The notes beneath the pieces are model-generated. The model was not told the DNA's origin. It saw only the letters and a program-made list of their open reading frames with translations, and did not search any database. A stretch of 64,000 nucleotides of DNA from Elysia crispata (lineage: Eukaryota; Mollusca; Gastropoda; Plakobranchidae): positions 555,001 to 619,000 of the forward strand of contig JAWDGP010000875.1 of assembly GCA_033675545.1 (NCBI GenBank), in the 5' to 3' direction. A program made the position numbers and the translations under genes. Positions within the stretch are counted from its first letter, which is position 1; each line of letters begins with the position of its first letter. Positions 35,330 through 50,853 of this stretch are shown piece after piece.

Positions 35330-36640
35330 TGATTCCTGAATGGATGGTTTGTCACGGCAACTATAGTTCCTGAATGAATGGTCTTGTCACTACAACCATA
35401 GTTCCTGAATGAATGGTCTTGTTACTACAACCATAGTTCCTGAATGAATGGTCTTGTTACTACAACCATAGTTCCAGAATGAATGTTGTCGTCACTGCAA
35501 ATGCAACCATAATTCCTGAATGAATGGTCTTGTCACTTCAAGTGACGCCATAGTTACTGAATGAATGGTTTGTCATTACAACCATAGACCCTGAATGAAT
35601 GGTCTTGTTACTACAACCATAGTTCCTGAATGAATGGTCTTGTTACTACAACCATAGTTCCTGAATGAATGGTCTTGTTACTACAACCATAGTTCCAGAA
35701 TGAATGTTCTCGTCACTGCAAGTGCAACCATAATTCCTGAATGAATGGTCTTGTCACTTCAAGTGACGCCATAGTTACTGAATGAATGGTTTGTCATTAC
35801 AACCATAGACCCTGAATGAATGGGTTGCCACTACAACCATAGTTCCTGAATGAATGGTCTTGTTACTACAACCATAGTTCCTGAATGAATGGTCTTGTTA
35901 CTACAACCATAGTTCCTGAATGAATGGTTTTGTTACTACAACCATAGTTTCTGAATGAATGGTCTTGTTACTACAACCATAGTTCCTGAATGAATGGGTT
36001 GCCACTACAACCATAGTTCCTGAATGAATGGTCTTGTTACTCAACCATAGTTCCTGAACGAATGGTCTCGTCACTGCAAGTGAATGAATGGTCTTGTTAC
36101 TGCAAGTGCAGCCATAGTTACTGAATGAATGGTTTGTCACTATAACCATAGATCCTGAATGAATGGTCTTGTTAATACAACCATGGTTCCTAAATGAATG
36201 GTCTTGTTACTACAACCATAGTTCCCGATTGAATGGTCTTGTTACTACAACCATAGTTCCTGAATGAATGGTCGCGTCTCTGCAAGTGCAACCGCAGTTA
36301 ATGAATGGGTTGCCACTACAACCATAGTTCCTAAATGAATGGTCTTGTTACTCAACCATAGTTCCTGAATGAATGGTCTCGTCACTGCAAGTGCAACCAT
36401 AATTCCTGAATGAATGGTCTCGTCACTGCAAATGCAACTATAGTTACTAAATGAATGATTTGCCACTACAACCATAGTTCCTGAATGAATGGTCTGGTCA
36501 CTGCAAGTGCAACCATAGTTACTGATTGAATGGTTTGTCACTACAACCATAGATCCTGAATGAATGGTCTTGTCACTGCAAGTGCAACCACAATTTCTGA
36601 ATTAATGGTGTTGTCACTACAACCATAGTTCCAGTTAACG
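35330..36640. repeat. 35-bp minisatellite with higher-order structure
   Basis: About 36 units of a 35-bp motif built on CCTGAATGAATGGTCTTGTT then ACTACAACCATAG, with longer variants carrying CTGCAAGTGCAACC. A block of several variant units at about 35430-35605 recurs at about 35655-35830, so a longer period is superimposed. The units are directly adjacent without unique spacers, so this is not a CRISPR array. The repetitive open frames on the minus strand are by-products. Confidence 0.93.
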
Positions 36641-37446
36641 ATCCAAATTCCAATTGCAGGGCGACCATCTTCTAAAGGGTTGTCCTTTCGTGGGGTATCA
36701 ACCGAATTTAGCAAAATGCCTAACATTTGGGCAACATGCATCAGAAACCGTCTTTGCTATTAGGCTCTGATTCTGGAACATAGTCTTTCGCTGCTAAAAG
36801 TCTTCCACATCCACCGGGGCTAACTCTTGGAGAGGAAGCAGACTTCTCGCTACAAGCATCTTTTCTGCCGAACCTCACTTATCCCTGGACTCCGATCTCT
36901 CTTCAGCATGCCCACAGGTAGCCACCTTGACAGGTGTCTTTGGCTGTAATAGGAAAAGAGTGGGCTGAGTATATCTGTGCGAGTTTAGGACTGAAAATAT
37001 CCGTATTAAATGTCATTTGTTTGACCAGAATACGTATGTTTTTTTTCCTTGTTTTATGATAGCTTGCAACTGCTTTGGAAAAAAAATCCCTTACCTATAG
37101 CCCATGCCTGTAAAAATAGACTTGACTGTCACCGTGATTATTGCAACCTTTCTTGTCCCATTAAGAATAGCAACTATCTCTTTGGCTCTGAGCTCTGTCT
37201 TCTTTTTACCTCATGCCCACAATCTAAACTCCTGCACCATCGCAAGATATGTTTTCCAAATCCGAACTTTACATACCGCACCAAAGGGTATTTTCCACAT
37301 ATAAAATCTCTCATTCTGAAAGCCAGGAATCACATTTATAGAGATCTTTGTATTGGTTAACCACCTGCTAATTGAAAATGCTATGAGGTTTTGATACATC
37401 AGCCTTGGGGCCTGTTGTTCTTGGGTTGCTCTCCGAGCCCTTCTTC

Positions 37447-37753
<307 letters not shown>

Positions 37754-39816
37754 ACTTTGAGACTAAGAGACGGCCATTCTTCTTAGTCTCTGTTTATTTA
37801 AAACCTTTAATGGCTTCTCCATCATCGCGTTCACCTCCTGGAAGCGAACTTGGCGACCAGAACAGTCAGACTCAGACCTACAATGGCCCCTTTGCCCAGC
37901 ACCAAAACACACTATGATAGTGAACTACACCGACTTGACTACTTTGGACTTTCCAGCTGCCTGCGCATTTCTGGCTTGTGTACTCTGATAGATCTAACAT
38001 CCATATTTTGTGCACTATCCGTGATCATCTTCTATAGTCTCATCACATTTCTTTGAGACCGCTTCTAACTTGTCCAACCTCTTTATGACATTTTCTTTCT
38101 CTCCCACTGTGACTTGAACTCGTCTAGGCACAGACTCTTCCACAAGGAACTATCCCTCGATGGGACTTGTTGATGGATATTGGACCGAATCTTTCTCTCA
38201 AATCATCGAGTGGAGAGTCGGTATCCAACAAAACCATCATGTTATTCCGTTTTATCCTGATTTCTCCATCGTCTTGCTACCTCTCTTATAAGTTATACCT
38301 CACAAACATTCGATTTCATCCCCGCCTCCTCCGAAGACCTAGGAGGTTATTGTTTACACGTCTTCTCCCTTTCACGCATCCTAAGAAACGAGACAAAATT
38401 GCCCATCATTGTTTCCATACTTTTAGATGATTTTCTAGCTAGATCCACAAATCGTCCAATTTCTCAGTGCTATTGGGTATCATTTTGAAGCCGTAAATAA
38501 GATTCCACTGACCGATTTACTTTGCCAAACCTACGACTTGACCACTGTACAATATCGAAACACACTCTGCTCGCCTCTGAATCTGGCATGTTAACTTCAT
38601 GTAGCAGAGCCCTACCTTGCAAAGTATAAAAAACAAAACCTGTTGCTTGTCCTCTTTGTCCAGTCTCAAACTGGACACAAACATCTGCAGCTGATGGTCA
38701 TACGCCCTTGAGCATTCGAGGCTTTCCCCCTCCCCACTGAAGGACAGTTCTTCAGGAAGATTGGATCTCCCGTTAGGAGCATACCTTCTTCTCTTCGCAG
38801 GTCGGTTATTTTTCGCAACTGGCCGGTACCTACGCTAACTATATCTAATTACCAAAATTTGTGAGTACACAAGACTTGTAGCCCAGGAGCTTGCTCTTAT
38901 TGTGAACGTAAAGTACAACTAAGCGCGTACAAATCTGAAAGGAATCCGTCGACTAAGTAAGACAAACAATACTGCACAATAGAATGTCTTAAGTAGCGCC
39001 TTCCGCACTGACGCCTGCTGCAAGCCTAACCGCCAACCACTCTACACGGGAACTCTTGATATGATTGTTACAACTTGGTGTACAAAGACCTCCGCTGATG
39101 AACGAAACATATCTGACAATTTCCGACCATTGCAGATCAGTACAGAACAATTTCATGAAAAACAATCACAAGCTGAAAACTGACAAAAGAGAAGTAAATG
39201 TACAGAAGTAGAGTAGAACTTGTGGTGAGCACATCGTTAATAATATTGTCGTAAACTCACTTTATACCTCAATAAGGTGAATAAATAGGCGTGAAGAAGA
39301 TCTTCCATTGACTAATTATGCCAAAAACAATGATGTTTAGAATCTATGTCGGACATCGAAATTAAATCAAGAACAAAATGCATTATGAGCATGCAAAACA
39401 TCATTATTATTTTTTTTAAAATGTTATCTCTTTAAACTCACATTCACTTTTTAAATGGTGCATTAACTTTACGGAAAAATTAATAAGAGTAACATTAGCC
39501 ACATATGCCTCTTATATCATGAAAACGGTAAAGAACAATATTTAAAGGGTGACGCGAGTTGGATTAAAAAAAAAAAGAAAAATTAATTTTGCATCAAATG
39601 CGGAACTTCAGCATTTACTCTTACCATGCTCACATTCATTTTCAGCCAATACATTTTCTTTTTTGTCTCGAAACAATCTTGTGTAACGCGCCCGATGTTC
39701 CTAATTTACCAGAGACAAACAGTTCCTGCGACTGCTAGCCCTATTTGCATTGGTGACTGGCAGCCATTTTGTTTCGCGTACTTACCAGGCGACTGACCGG
39801 CTGTTTACCCTTGAGG

Positions 39817-39910
39817 CTTGTTAATTATACATAAGACCTAATTAGTTGGAGAGGACTGTCCATCTTGTTAATTATACATAAGACCTAATTAGTTGGAGAG
39901 GACTGTCCAT
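39817..39910. repeat. Two perfect 47-bp tandem copies
   Basis: 39817-39863 and 39864-39910 are identical, each beginning CTTGTTAATTATACATAAGA and ending GAGGACTGTCCAT. A recent local duplication. Confidence 0.97.
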
Positions 39911-40706
39911 CTTGTTTCGCAACCAATCAATCACAGGCAGTTAATATGGCTCGCTAAGGGAAGACAGAGTGCTTCGACTCACAGATAAGAGCGACAATCA
40001 GTTAAATAAACATTTAGGCTACACCTATTTTAATACCACTCTGGTTTGATGGAAAATGTACAGCTCTGAACTAAAACAAAGCCAAAAAAAAAAAAAAAAA
40101 AATTATAACAGAGACAAACGCTTCAAAGCTTCTGAGAGCCATCTCAATTCTCTGACACTTAGAGACAGCTGCTGTAAGCTCACGGTGAAATTGACAGTTA
40201 ACAAATGGTTGTAAGAAAGCAACAACCTTAAGTCCTTAAAGTCCAAAACAATCAGTGTACAATTTGAATAGCACCAAAATGGCGTTGTGTCGGTTTGCTG
40301 GGGCGTTACAATAAAGCCGGTGGCCGTGGAGTAAGAACATTCTTTGCAGGATTAATCCACCACACTGTCGATGGGAACTTTGGGATCCCACTTTTCTAGA
40401 GGCTTGTTTGGTATGCAGAAGTGGCCTGAGATCACCTCGTTGTGGATAGACTCTATCAAGCAATCGGACACCCAAAACAAAATGATAAACCAAAGCTCAA
40501 ACTACATGATTCTTTTAGTGTGTGATAGATTTTTACATTAAAAAAAAATACCATACGTTGCAAGTTCTGTGGGTAAAAGGTAAAAACAAACAGTATATAC
40601 ACTTTCGTTGGACTTTTAATCAAACATATTCCCTCCAAAATTAGCTTTTCTGAAGCAATGCTTTATATTTTATCTGCACTGCGGCATCATATCATGTGTA
40701 CCAGAC

Positions 40707-40708
<2 letters not shown>

Positions 40709-40747
<39 letters not shown>

Positions 40748-40756
40748 TACACACAG
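40709..40756. repeat. (AT)n-(AC)n microsatellite
   Basis: About 12 AT units followed by an interrupted CA tract. Confidence 0.92.
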
Positions 40757-41059
40757 TATGTATAAATTATAATTATATAGCTTAAATTATTTCGATGTCA
40801 AACAGTCTCCATACAACACATCTGCTTTTCTTCGCACATAGTAAAGTCACAAATTACTGCTCATTGTATGTAAGAAGGTAAATTTTTTAAATGTGTGTGT
40901 TTGAAATGATACTGAAAATTCGCATCATCAAAGCATTCATCTCCTCTTTAAGAATGTTCTCCTCTACTTTGAAAGACTTGCCAATGTCAACTACAAAAAG
41001 GGGTAGAAGAACATAATAGTCTACGGGACAGACGGGCACTGCTATGGCTAGATAGAAAA

Positions 41060-41248
41060 ATACTAATGTTGTTGTTTTATACAACCTGTCCACACATGGC
41101 GATCCCAGACATTTTTGCATGTCAGACTTCAGCCCCCGTCGTGCAGGGGTCTTTACCTCACTGACCAACAGGCGGGACTCGAACCCGTACAGAAGGTCTC
41201 TGCGGGTATCAGGACAGACGCTTTAATCCAAACCAAGCGGCGCCTCTC
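41060..41248 (-). mobile_element. tRNA-derived SINE
   Basis: On the minus strand the head reads GCGCCGCTTGGTTTGGATTA, D-arm-like, followed about 40 bases later by GGTTCGAGTCC (plus 41175-41185), a perfect RNA polymerase III B box within a T-arm-like GGGTTCGAGTCCC stem. A non-tRNA body of about 110 bases follows and ends in an A/C-rich tail near 41065. No intact tRNA cloverleaf forms, so it is a SINE rather than a tRNA gene. Confidence 0.6.
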
Positions 41249-45084
<3,836 letters not shown>

Positions 45085-45817
45085 AATATTAATTTACAAT
45101 TGTAGATCTAGATTGAAAGTCTGAGTGTTGCTCTCTCAAGTCTATAGATACGTCGAAACTAATTTTTACCTAAGAGTAAGACCAAACTATTGATATGAAT
45201 AGCCATAATTTAGCTCCGATATAGATTCTAAATATTAATTTACAATTGTAGTAGATCTAGATTGAAAGTCTGAGTGTTGCTCTCTTAAGTCTATAGATAC
45301 GTCGAAACTAATTTTTACCTAAGAGTAAGACCAAGCTATTGATATGAATAGCTATAATTTAGCCCCGATATAGATTCTAAATATTAATTTACAATTGTAG
45401 ATCTAGATTGAAAGTCTGAGTGTTGCTCTCTTAAGTCTATGGATACGTCGAAACTAATTTTTACCTAAGAGTAAGACCAAGCTATTGATATGAATAGCTA
45501 TAATTTAGCCCCGATATAGATTCTAAATATTAATTTACAATTGTAGATCTAGATTGAAAGTCTGAGTGTTGCTCTCTTAAGTCTATGGATACGTCGAAAC
45601 TAATTTTTACCTAAGAGTAAGACCAAGCTATTGATATGAATAGCTATAATTTAGCCCCGATATAGATTCTAAATATTAATTTACAATTGTAGATCTAGAT
45701 TGAAAGTCTGAGTGTTGCTCTCTTAAGTCTATAGATACGTCGAGACTAATTTTTACCTAAGAGTAAGACCAAGCTATTGATATGAATAGCTATAATTTAG
45801 CCCCGATATAGATTCTA
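45085..45817. repeat. 146-bp tandem satellite, five units
   Basis: The marker aatattaatttacaattgta recurs at 45085, 45231, 45380, 45526 and 45672, giving periods of 146, 149, 146 and 146 bp. Only the 149-bp unit has an extra TAG beside the AGATCTAGAT motif. Units 3 to 5 are nearly identical to one another; unit 1 is the most diverged. No open frame or RNA motif recognised within the unit. Confidence 0.95.
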
Positions 45818-46683
45818 GCCCTGTATTAGAGACTAGAAAATAGGATGACCATTAAATTTACAAAATATCTGACTGACATCTATAATATCGATTTAGGTCA
45901 AGTGATTAATTATAGCGAATTTCGTAATGAGATATTTTTTTTATATATATTTTCGTCACAGTATGCTATCGTTACGTGTTACCCTTTGTTAGATAATATT
46001 ATCTGTTACTCATATGGCAGTTTTATCGTTGTTTGTTTTTTTCAAATAGTCTCCTACCTTATCTAACAACAAAATCCCCATATTGAAATGCGAAAGGGAA
46101 TGACATGGATGTATATCTAACTTTGAAAGTATTGCAATCATCTTAGCAAAAATGCTTTCATAGTTTTGAGATAGATGTTTCAGAATATATGGTCTGAGCT
46201 GAAGATAAACATCATAAAATGAAAACTATTTTGTGTCGATTACTTTCATAGATTATAATGAAATTTCCTTTGCTCAAGGAACAAAAACCAAGATATTAAG
46301 TACAGAATAAAACTTAACTTGAAGTCATGATCAGTCAAGCTGATGGCAAAATGTGTTACATTAGCCCCGTTTATAGTTTACCTTAAGGCTGATGCAGACA
46401 TTATTAATTTGTTCCTTTTGTCTTTTATATTCGGAAGTCAATTTTCTTATGAGCACAATATGTCGTACCGTTACTGAGTCTTGTGTAAGTGTGTATTTGA
46501 AGTAAAAAAAAATCTGCCAGGATTTCAAAAGAATTAATATAATTCTTATATTACACCGAATGTAACGCTTGCAAAAATCATATTGTTTATTTAGATACAT
46601 TTGAATAAATCTCAATTTTTATTGGAATCTGATTAATGCCATCAATTTTGCAAAAATAAGTTGTTGATAAAGCACCAATTAGC

Positions 46684-46756
<73 letters not shown>
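46684..46756. repeat. (AAC)n microsatellite
   Basis: About 24 CAA units, 60 bases from an (AAT)n tract. Confidence 0.97.
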
Positions 46757-46810
46757 GCACCGCCGCAAACCACACAAAAAACGACAATAGTAAAAAGAAT
46801 TAAATAAAAT

Positions 46811-46816
<6 letters not shown>

Positions 46817-46890
<74 letters not shown>
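46817..46890. repeat. (AAT)n microsatellite
   Basis: About 24 TAA units, paired with the neighbouring AAC tract. Confidence 0.97.
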
Positions 46891-46893
<3 letters not shown>

Positions 46894-48748
46894 TAATAAT
46901 TAGGTACACAGCTCTATCATCTCGTCAAGCATCTCAATCTTTTACACCCATCATTCTCTTACTTCCTTTAATAGTTTGTAAATCTTCGGGATCCGCCATA
47001 TTGTGTAAATTTTTCACTATATCGCACCGATCTTTTAATAATCATGCCCTCCATGTGACGCTTCTTTTTGTCTTTTCTTTTAAACATGTCATTTGCTTTA
47101 AATGTGTCTTAATTCTTCACCATTTAATCTGGTATTGTAAAAAAAAATTGAAAGCAAAACCCTCCATTATAAAACTCTCTTTATCTGTAACGTCTCTGGT
47201 TGCCCCCCCCCCCCCCATCTCTCTCTCTCTCACACACACACATCCTGTCTATCGAATCTCATCTCCCTCCTACCCTCCCCAAATCCTCTTTCCCTACTCT
47301 CTGGATATCGGGCGCCTCTCTTTATCCATAACCATTCTATCTCCTGGTCTTTTTCTTTGTCTAATTGTCCGACTGTCTGTTTGCCTTTCTATTTATCCAT
47401 TTATTTGTCTCGAAGTCTACATCTCTCTATCACTATTTATCTGTCTCTGCACACTCCCCCACCCTCTATACTTCGTTCGCTGTGAATTCATTTATGAACC
47501 AATCCCTCGCAACAGTTATTTCAGCGACTTCCTCTTTTTTATTTGTCTTTCTTGTTCTCCAAAATCATGCAATATCTGATTTACACACACTCACAAAAAA
47601 GAAGAATCTAGATAGATAGACAGTTTTTTAGACAAGAACTTCCATATAATTTTCGCATAATATACAGTAGAATTTTAAAATATGTCTTTAGGGAAAAATA
47701 CATTTTTTTCTTATAAAGTTTTAAAGTTACAGAATTAAAATAACAGTGCTCATGGAAATATGCTCGACATGTATAAATTGATGTAATTATGAACCTAAAA
47801 ATTAGTGTCGTTTTAACATTGATTCTTTACTAAAGATCAAGGCTTTTTAAACCATCCTCTTTCTTTGCTCATTCGATGCAGCTTCTCAAGATTTATTGAT
47901 TTTTATTTCTGTTGTTCTTGAAGCGGAAAATAAGCAGGATGTGATTAGCTGGCTTAGTCTAGAATCTCCAACTACACATGCGCGAACTTGATGGCGGTGT
48001 GATCCATTTTGACACAGCTCTACGCTTGGTTTGTTCGAATGAAATAAAAAAAAAATTACGAGCATCGAATTTTGAAGCTTCAACCTCTGCCAACCGAAAA
48101 CAAAAACACAGAAATAAAAGAAAGAAAATTCGTGTTGATTCTATTTTTTTTTAATTTAGTAAACATTTCATTTTAAGGAATGTGGTTTTTTTATATTAGG
48201 AGGGAAAGATTTCAAATAATAAAAAATCGATATAATCTACAAGTAACTGCATTGTAATCAAGCAATCATTAAAGACAGCTCATGCATCTCGTTTCTTTTG
48301 ACAAACATTTGAATAAAACTTCAGTTAAATATTTCTTACTAGGAAATGAAATCTTATAAGGACTATGGAAAGTTAGTGTACCCCCAAATGAATAAAATCC
48401 ACGAATTAAATCGATGTAGTCTTTGCCACACAATCATGATACTGTGGAAGAAAAAAACATTTTGAGAACCGTTACGTGCGACTTGTTTATTTTAGTTTTC
48501 ATTCATTTGCCTCTAATTACACTTTGTATTTTCTATTTTGATTTAATTGACTCACATATATACATCTAAATTTGCATTATCATATCAAACACATCTTGTT
48601 TCAATTTGCTTTGTCTAATTCCTACTCAATGATAGAATTTTAAAAGAAACAACGTAACCATTTTATCGACTCCATTGTATGCTTTTGGACAAACCTTTCT
48701 ACAGCATTTTAAATGAATCAAGACTTCAAAGTGATAATTATCCCCGAA

Positions 48749-48750
<2 letters not shown>

Positions 48751-48812
<62 letters not shown>
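48751..48812. repeat. (CT)n microsatellite
   Basis: About 30 CT units, 100 bp left of the hammerhead-bearing palindrome. Confidence 0.97.
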
Positions 48813-48815
<3 letters not shown>

Positions 48816-48909
48816 AAATAGAAAAGCAAAAACACCACACTTGGAGGACAACTTGGTAATTATAAAGGATCCAAAAAGGACGCGTGTGTGTCTGTAAATA
48901 GTGTGAAAC

Positions 48910-49050
48910 AAGGTTTAAAAAGAAACAGGCACACCACTTTATAACTACGGGACTAAAAAAAGAAACAACACAAGTATAGATTAAACGTAAAAACGTTTCG
49001 CCTTTATTGTGGCTTCATCAGAGTGGTGTGCCTGTTTCTTTTTAAACCTT
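48910..49050 (-). mobile_element. 141-bp palindrome-ended repeat enclosing a hammerhead motif
   Basis: 48910-48938 and 49022-49050 are perfect 29-bp inverted repeats (outer end AAGGTTTAAAAAGAAACAGG). The right arm ends exactly one base before the hammerhead core CTGATGA read on the minus strand, so in RNA the arms would stack on the ribozyme as an extended stem I. No coding sequence. Most likely the remnant of a hammerhead-carrying retroelement (Penelope-like element or retrozyme). Confidence 0.6.
48984..49021 (-). ncRNA. Hammerhead ribozyme motif, type I-like (HHR1)
   Basis: On the minus strand CTGATGA (49021-49015) is followed by stem II GCC/GGC with loop ACAATAAA, then GAAA (48999-48996), then stem III of four pairs (A-C-G-T / A-C-G-T) closed by TTTT, then T at 48984. 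Predicted cleavage is between 48984 and 48983, after a GUU triplet. One extra A separates the core from stem II. The same spacing occurs in the second motif of this window. The tiny stem III and the open stem I are type I features known from Penelope-like elements and retrozymes. Confidence 0.6.
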
Positions 49051-50006
49051 CTCTCTCTCTTTCTCTCTCGACAATACTCAGCTCTTAAAATTTCCTTACA
49101 GCTTTAATCATTAACATAATATGACCACCTCAACGTGTCGTTGGCTTGTTATGGACGTGGACATCAACAATTCCCAGACCGTTACCACATGATATACAGT
49201 ATGATTTACACCGTTACTTCTTTATTATCTGTAGAAATACTAGATGTGACACTGCTAGCATGGCGTGAGAAATGTGTTATTGGTGACATAAAGAGTGTCA
49301 TCAGTTGGAAGAAAACGATAAAAAAGTAAACACAGTAGATTTACACCTTGTATTTCTATAAGAGTTAATAAGATTTGAATGTGAAAGAAACTTAAAAATA
49401 TTAGAGTTTTCAGAAGAGATAAAGGGAATATAAAACTCAAACAAAAACAACATCAGAAAAGAGACATTTTGATTCCCATTTTTCTTTTATTATTTGACTA
49501 AATTTGTCTTCCCGCAGTCTACCCTGTTAGCGTTGTCTGAGTGTATCAAGTAGAAACAGAAAGAGAAGAGGTGCTTCAAATGGCAAAAAAGCCAATATCG
49601 CCCTTCAAGTATACTCTCCATAACGTGATTAGTTAGACTCAATTTTATGCATGGTTTTGTCAAGCCTTTTCTTTGCTGAGTTTCAGAATTGCACAATAAT
49701 CTTTGTTTTAAAAGAAGTTACTCTCAAAAGTGGTCTAGAAACAAAATGAAAGTGTTCTTTCCTTGGCATATAAATGTTGTGCTATTCTCAAAGACTTACT
49801 GCGTATATTTTATATTACTAAAGTTAGTAAAGGAGTTGGAAATTTGCATAGCCCTAAAAATATCATGAAGACGTCAAAACTTCTGCTAGATCGTTGTAGG
49901 AATTTTTTTTTTTCATATTTGATTTACTAAGCATTGGACAGATTTTATTTTGAACTTTTTTGTAAAGCGACAGGGAATACTTGATAAAATCCAGAATCGA
50001 AATAAC

Positions 50007-50079
<73 letters not shown>

Positions 50080-50798
50080 CACAAAGAAACCCCACAAAAA
50101 GTTACGTGCATGAAATAAATGTTGCAGCTTTTGTATGCTAATTTGCGCACCAAAACTTATATCTAAATTAACTCTGACGGCGCATAAAAAAAAATAAAGT
50201 AATTGAAACGTTTGGAAAAAAATGTTTCGAGCTATGTAGGAAAAGCTGTATATTTCGATTTCAAAATGGATTATAAGTGGGTCGATGTTATAGAAAGATT
50301 AACAAATCGAAAACACCATACACCTTCGAATCTTAGTTGACATTTAACGATCTACCTCATTTACATTGTGAAGAGATTAAGGAACGGATAAAAGTGAAAA
50401 AAATGAACTTAGGTCCTTTGGCAATACGTGACCCACCAATTTTAGCAATGCTTTCTTACCTTTATTCATCAAAGAAAGTCAAGGCACACCATGTTTTTGC
50501 TGAATTTTTTTAACTACGTTTTCTTTTTTTGTCTTTCTTTAAAACTGCTTTGATACTAAACTTGTTTTGCAGCTTTATTAGACGTAAAAGGCCTTTTTTT
50601 TGTCCTCATCGAGTTTCCTTTTCAAGCCAATTCGAATACAATCATGCAGAAAAAGCCTGTGAGAAGTTTTCAAACGGCTTCTTCAAAACACTCATTGAAA
50701 TCAGAAATGGACATCATATAGTCATAGAAATGAAAAAAACAACAACTATAAAACAGCCGCCAACTTGAACTCAAGGACAATGAACCAAGTAAAAACAA
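49051..50798. other. Non-coding region between the two hammerhead motifs
   Basis: AT-rich, with an (AT)n tract at 50013-50073. No reverse transcriptase or GIY-YIG endonuclease of a Penelope-like element was recognised between the motifs. The short open frames lack family features. Confidence 0.5.
50013..50073. repeat. (AT)n microsatellite
   Basis: About 30 AT units. Confidence 0.97.
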
Positions 50799-50853
50799 TT
50801 GTATTTGACATAGAAGACGTTTCGCTTTAATAGCTTCGTCAGTAACGATACAA
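50799..50853 (-). ncRNA. Hammerhead ribozyme motif, type I-like (HHR2)
   Basis: On the minus strand: CTGACGA (50842-50836), an extra A, stem II GC/GC with loop TATTAAA, GAAA (50823-50820), stem III of four pairs including one G-U closed by CTTCT, and C at 50807. Predicted cleavage is 50807/50806, after GUC. Outside the core, TTGTAT upstream pairs with ATACAA downstream (six pairs) across an asymmetric internal loop, as expected for stem I of a type I hammerhead. Stem II is only two pairs, so activity may be weak. Confidence 0.55.

Larger units (their letters stand above)
39151..41059. other. Non-coding region with a 47-bp tandem duplicate
   Basis: A perfect two-copy duplication lies at 39817-39910 and an (AT)n/(AC)n tract at about 40709-40756. 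No gene recognised; the minus-strand open frame at 40236-40493 has no family features. Confidence 0.5.
45818..48909. other. Gene-poor region with trinucleotide microsatellites
   Basis: Holds the adjacent AAC and AAT tracts (46684-46890), a C-run/CT/CA tract near 47200-47242 and the CT tract at 48751-48812. The long plus-strand open frame starting at 46809 is low-complexity isoleucine repeat read into non-coding sequence. A short GC-richer patch near 47977-48000 is noted under findings. Confidence 0.5.

Noticed and set aside
35330-36640. CRISPR-like array
   Set aside because: Units are contiguous with no unique spacers, and the genome is eukaryotic.
35901-36741. Repetitive minus-strand open frames resembling a repeat protein
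   Set aside because: The 35-bp unit is not a multiple of three and the peptide repeats arise from the minisatellite.
41150-41248. tRNA gene on the minus strand
   Set aside because: The T-arm and B box are good, but the acceptor, D and anticodon arms do not pair; fits a SINE head better.
46809-47579. 256-residue plus-strand open frame
   Set aside because: Begins in an (AAT)n tract and continues through sequence with no domain, compositional coding signal or splice support.
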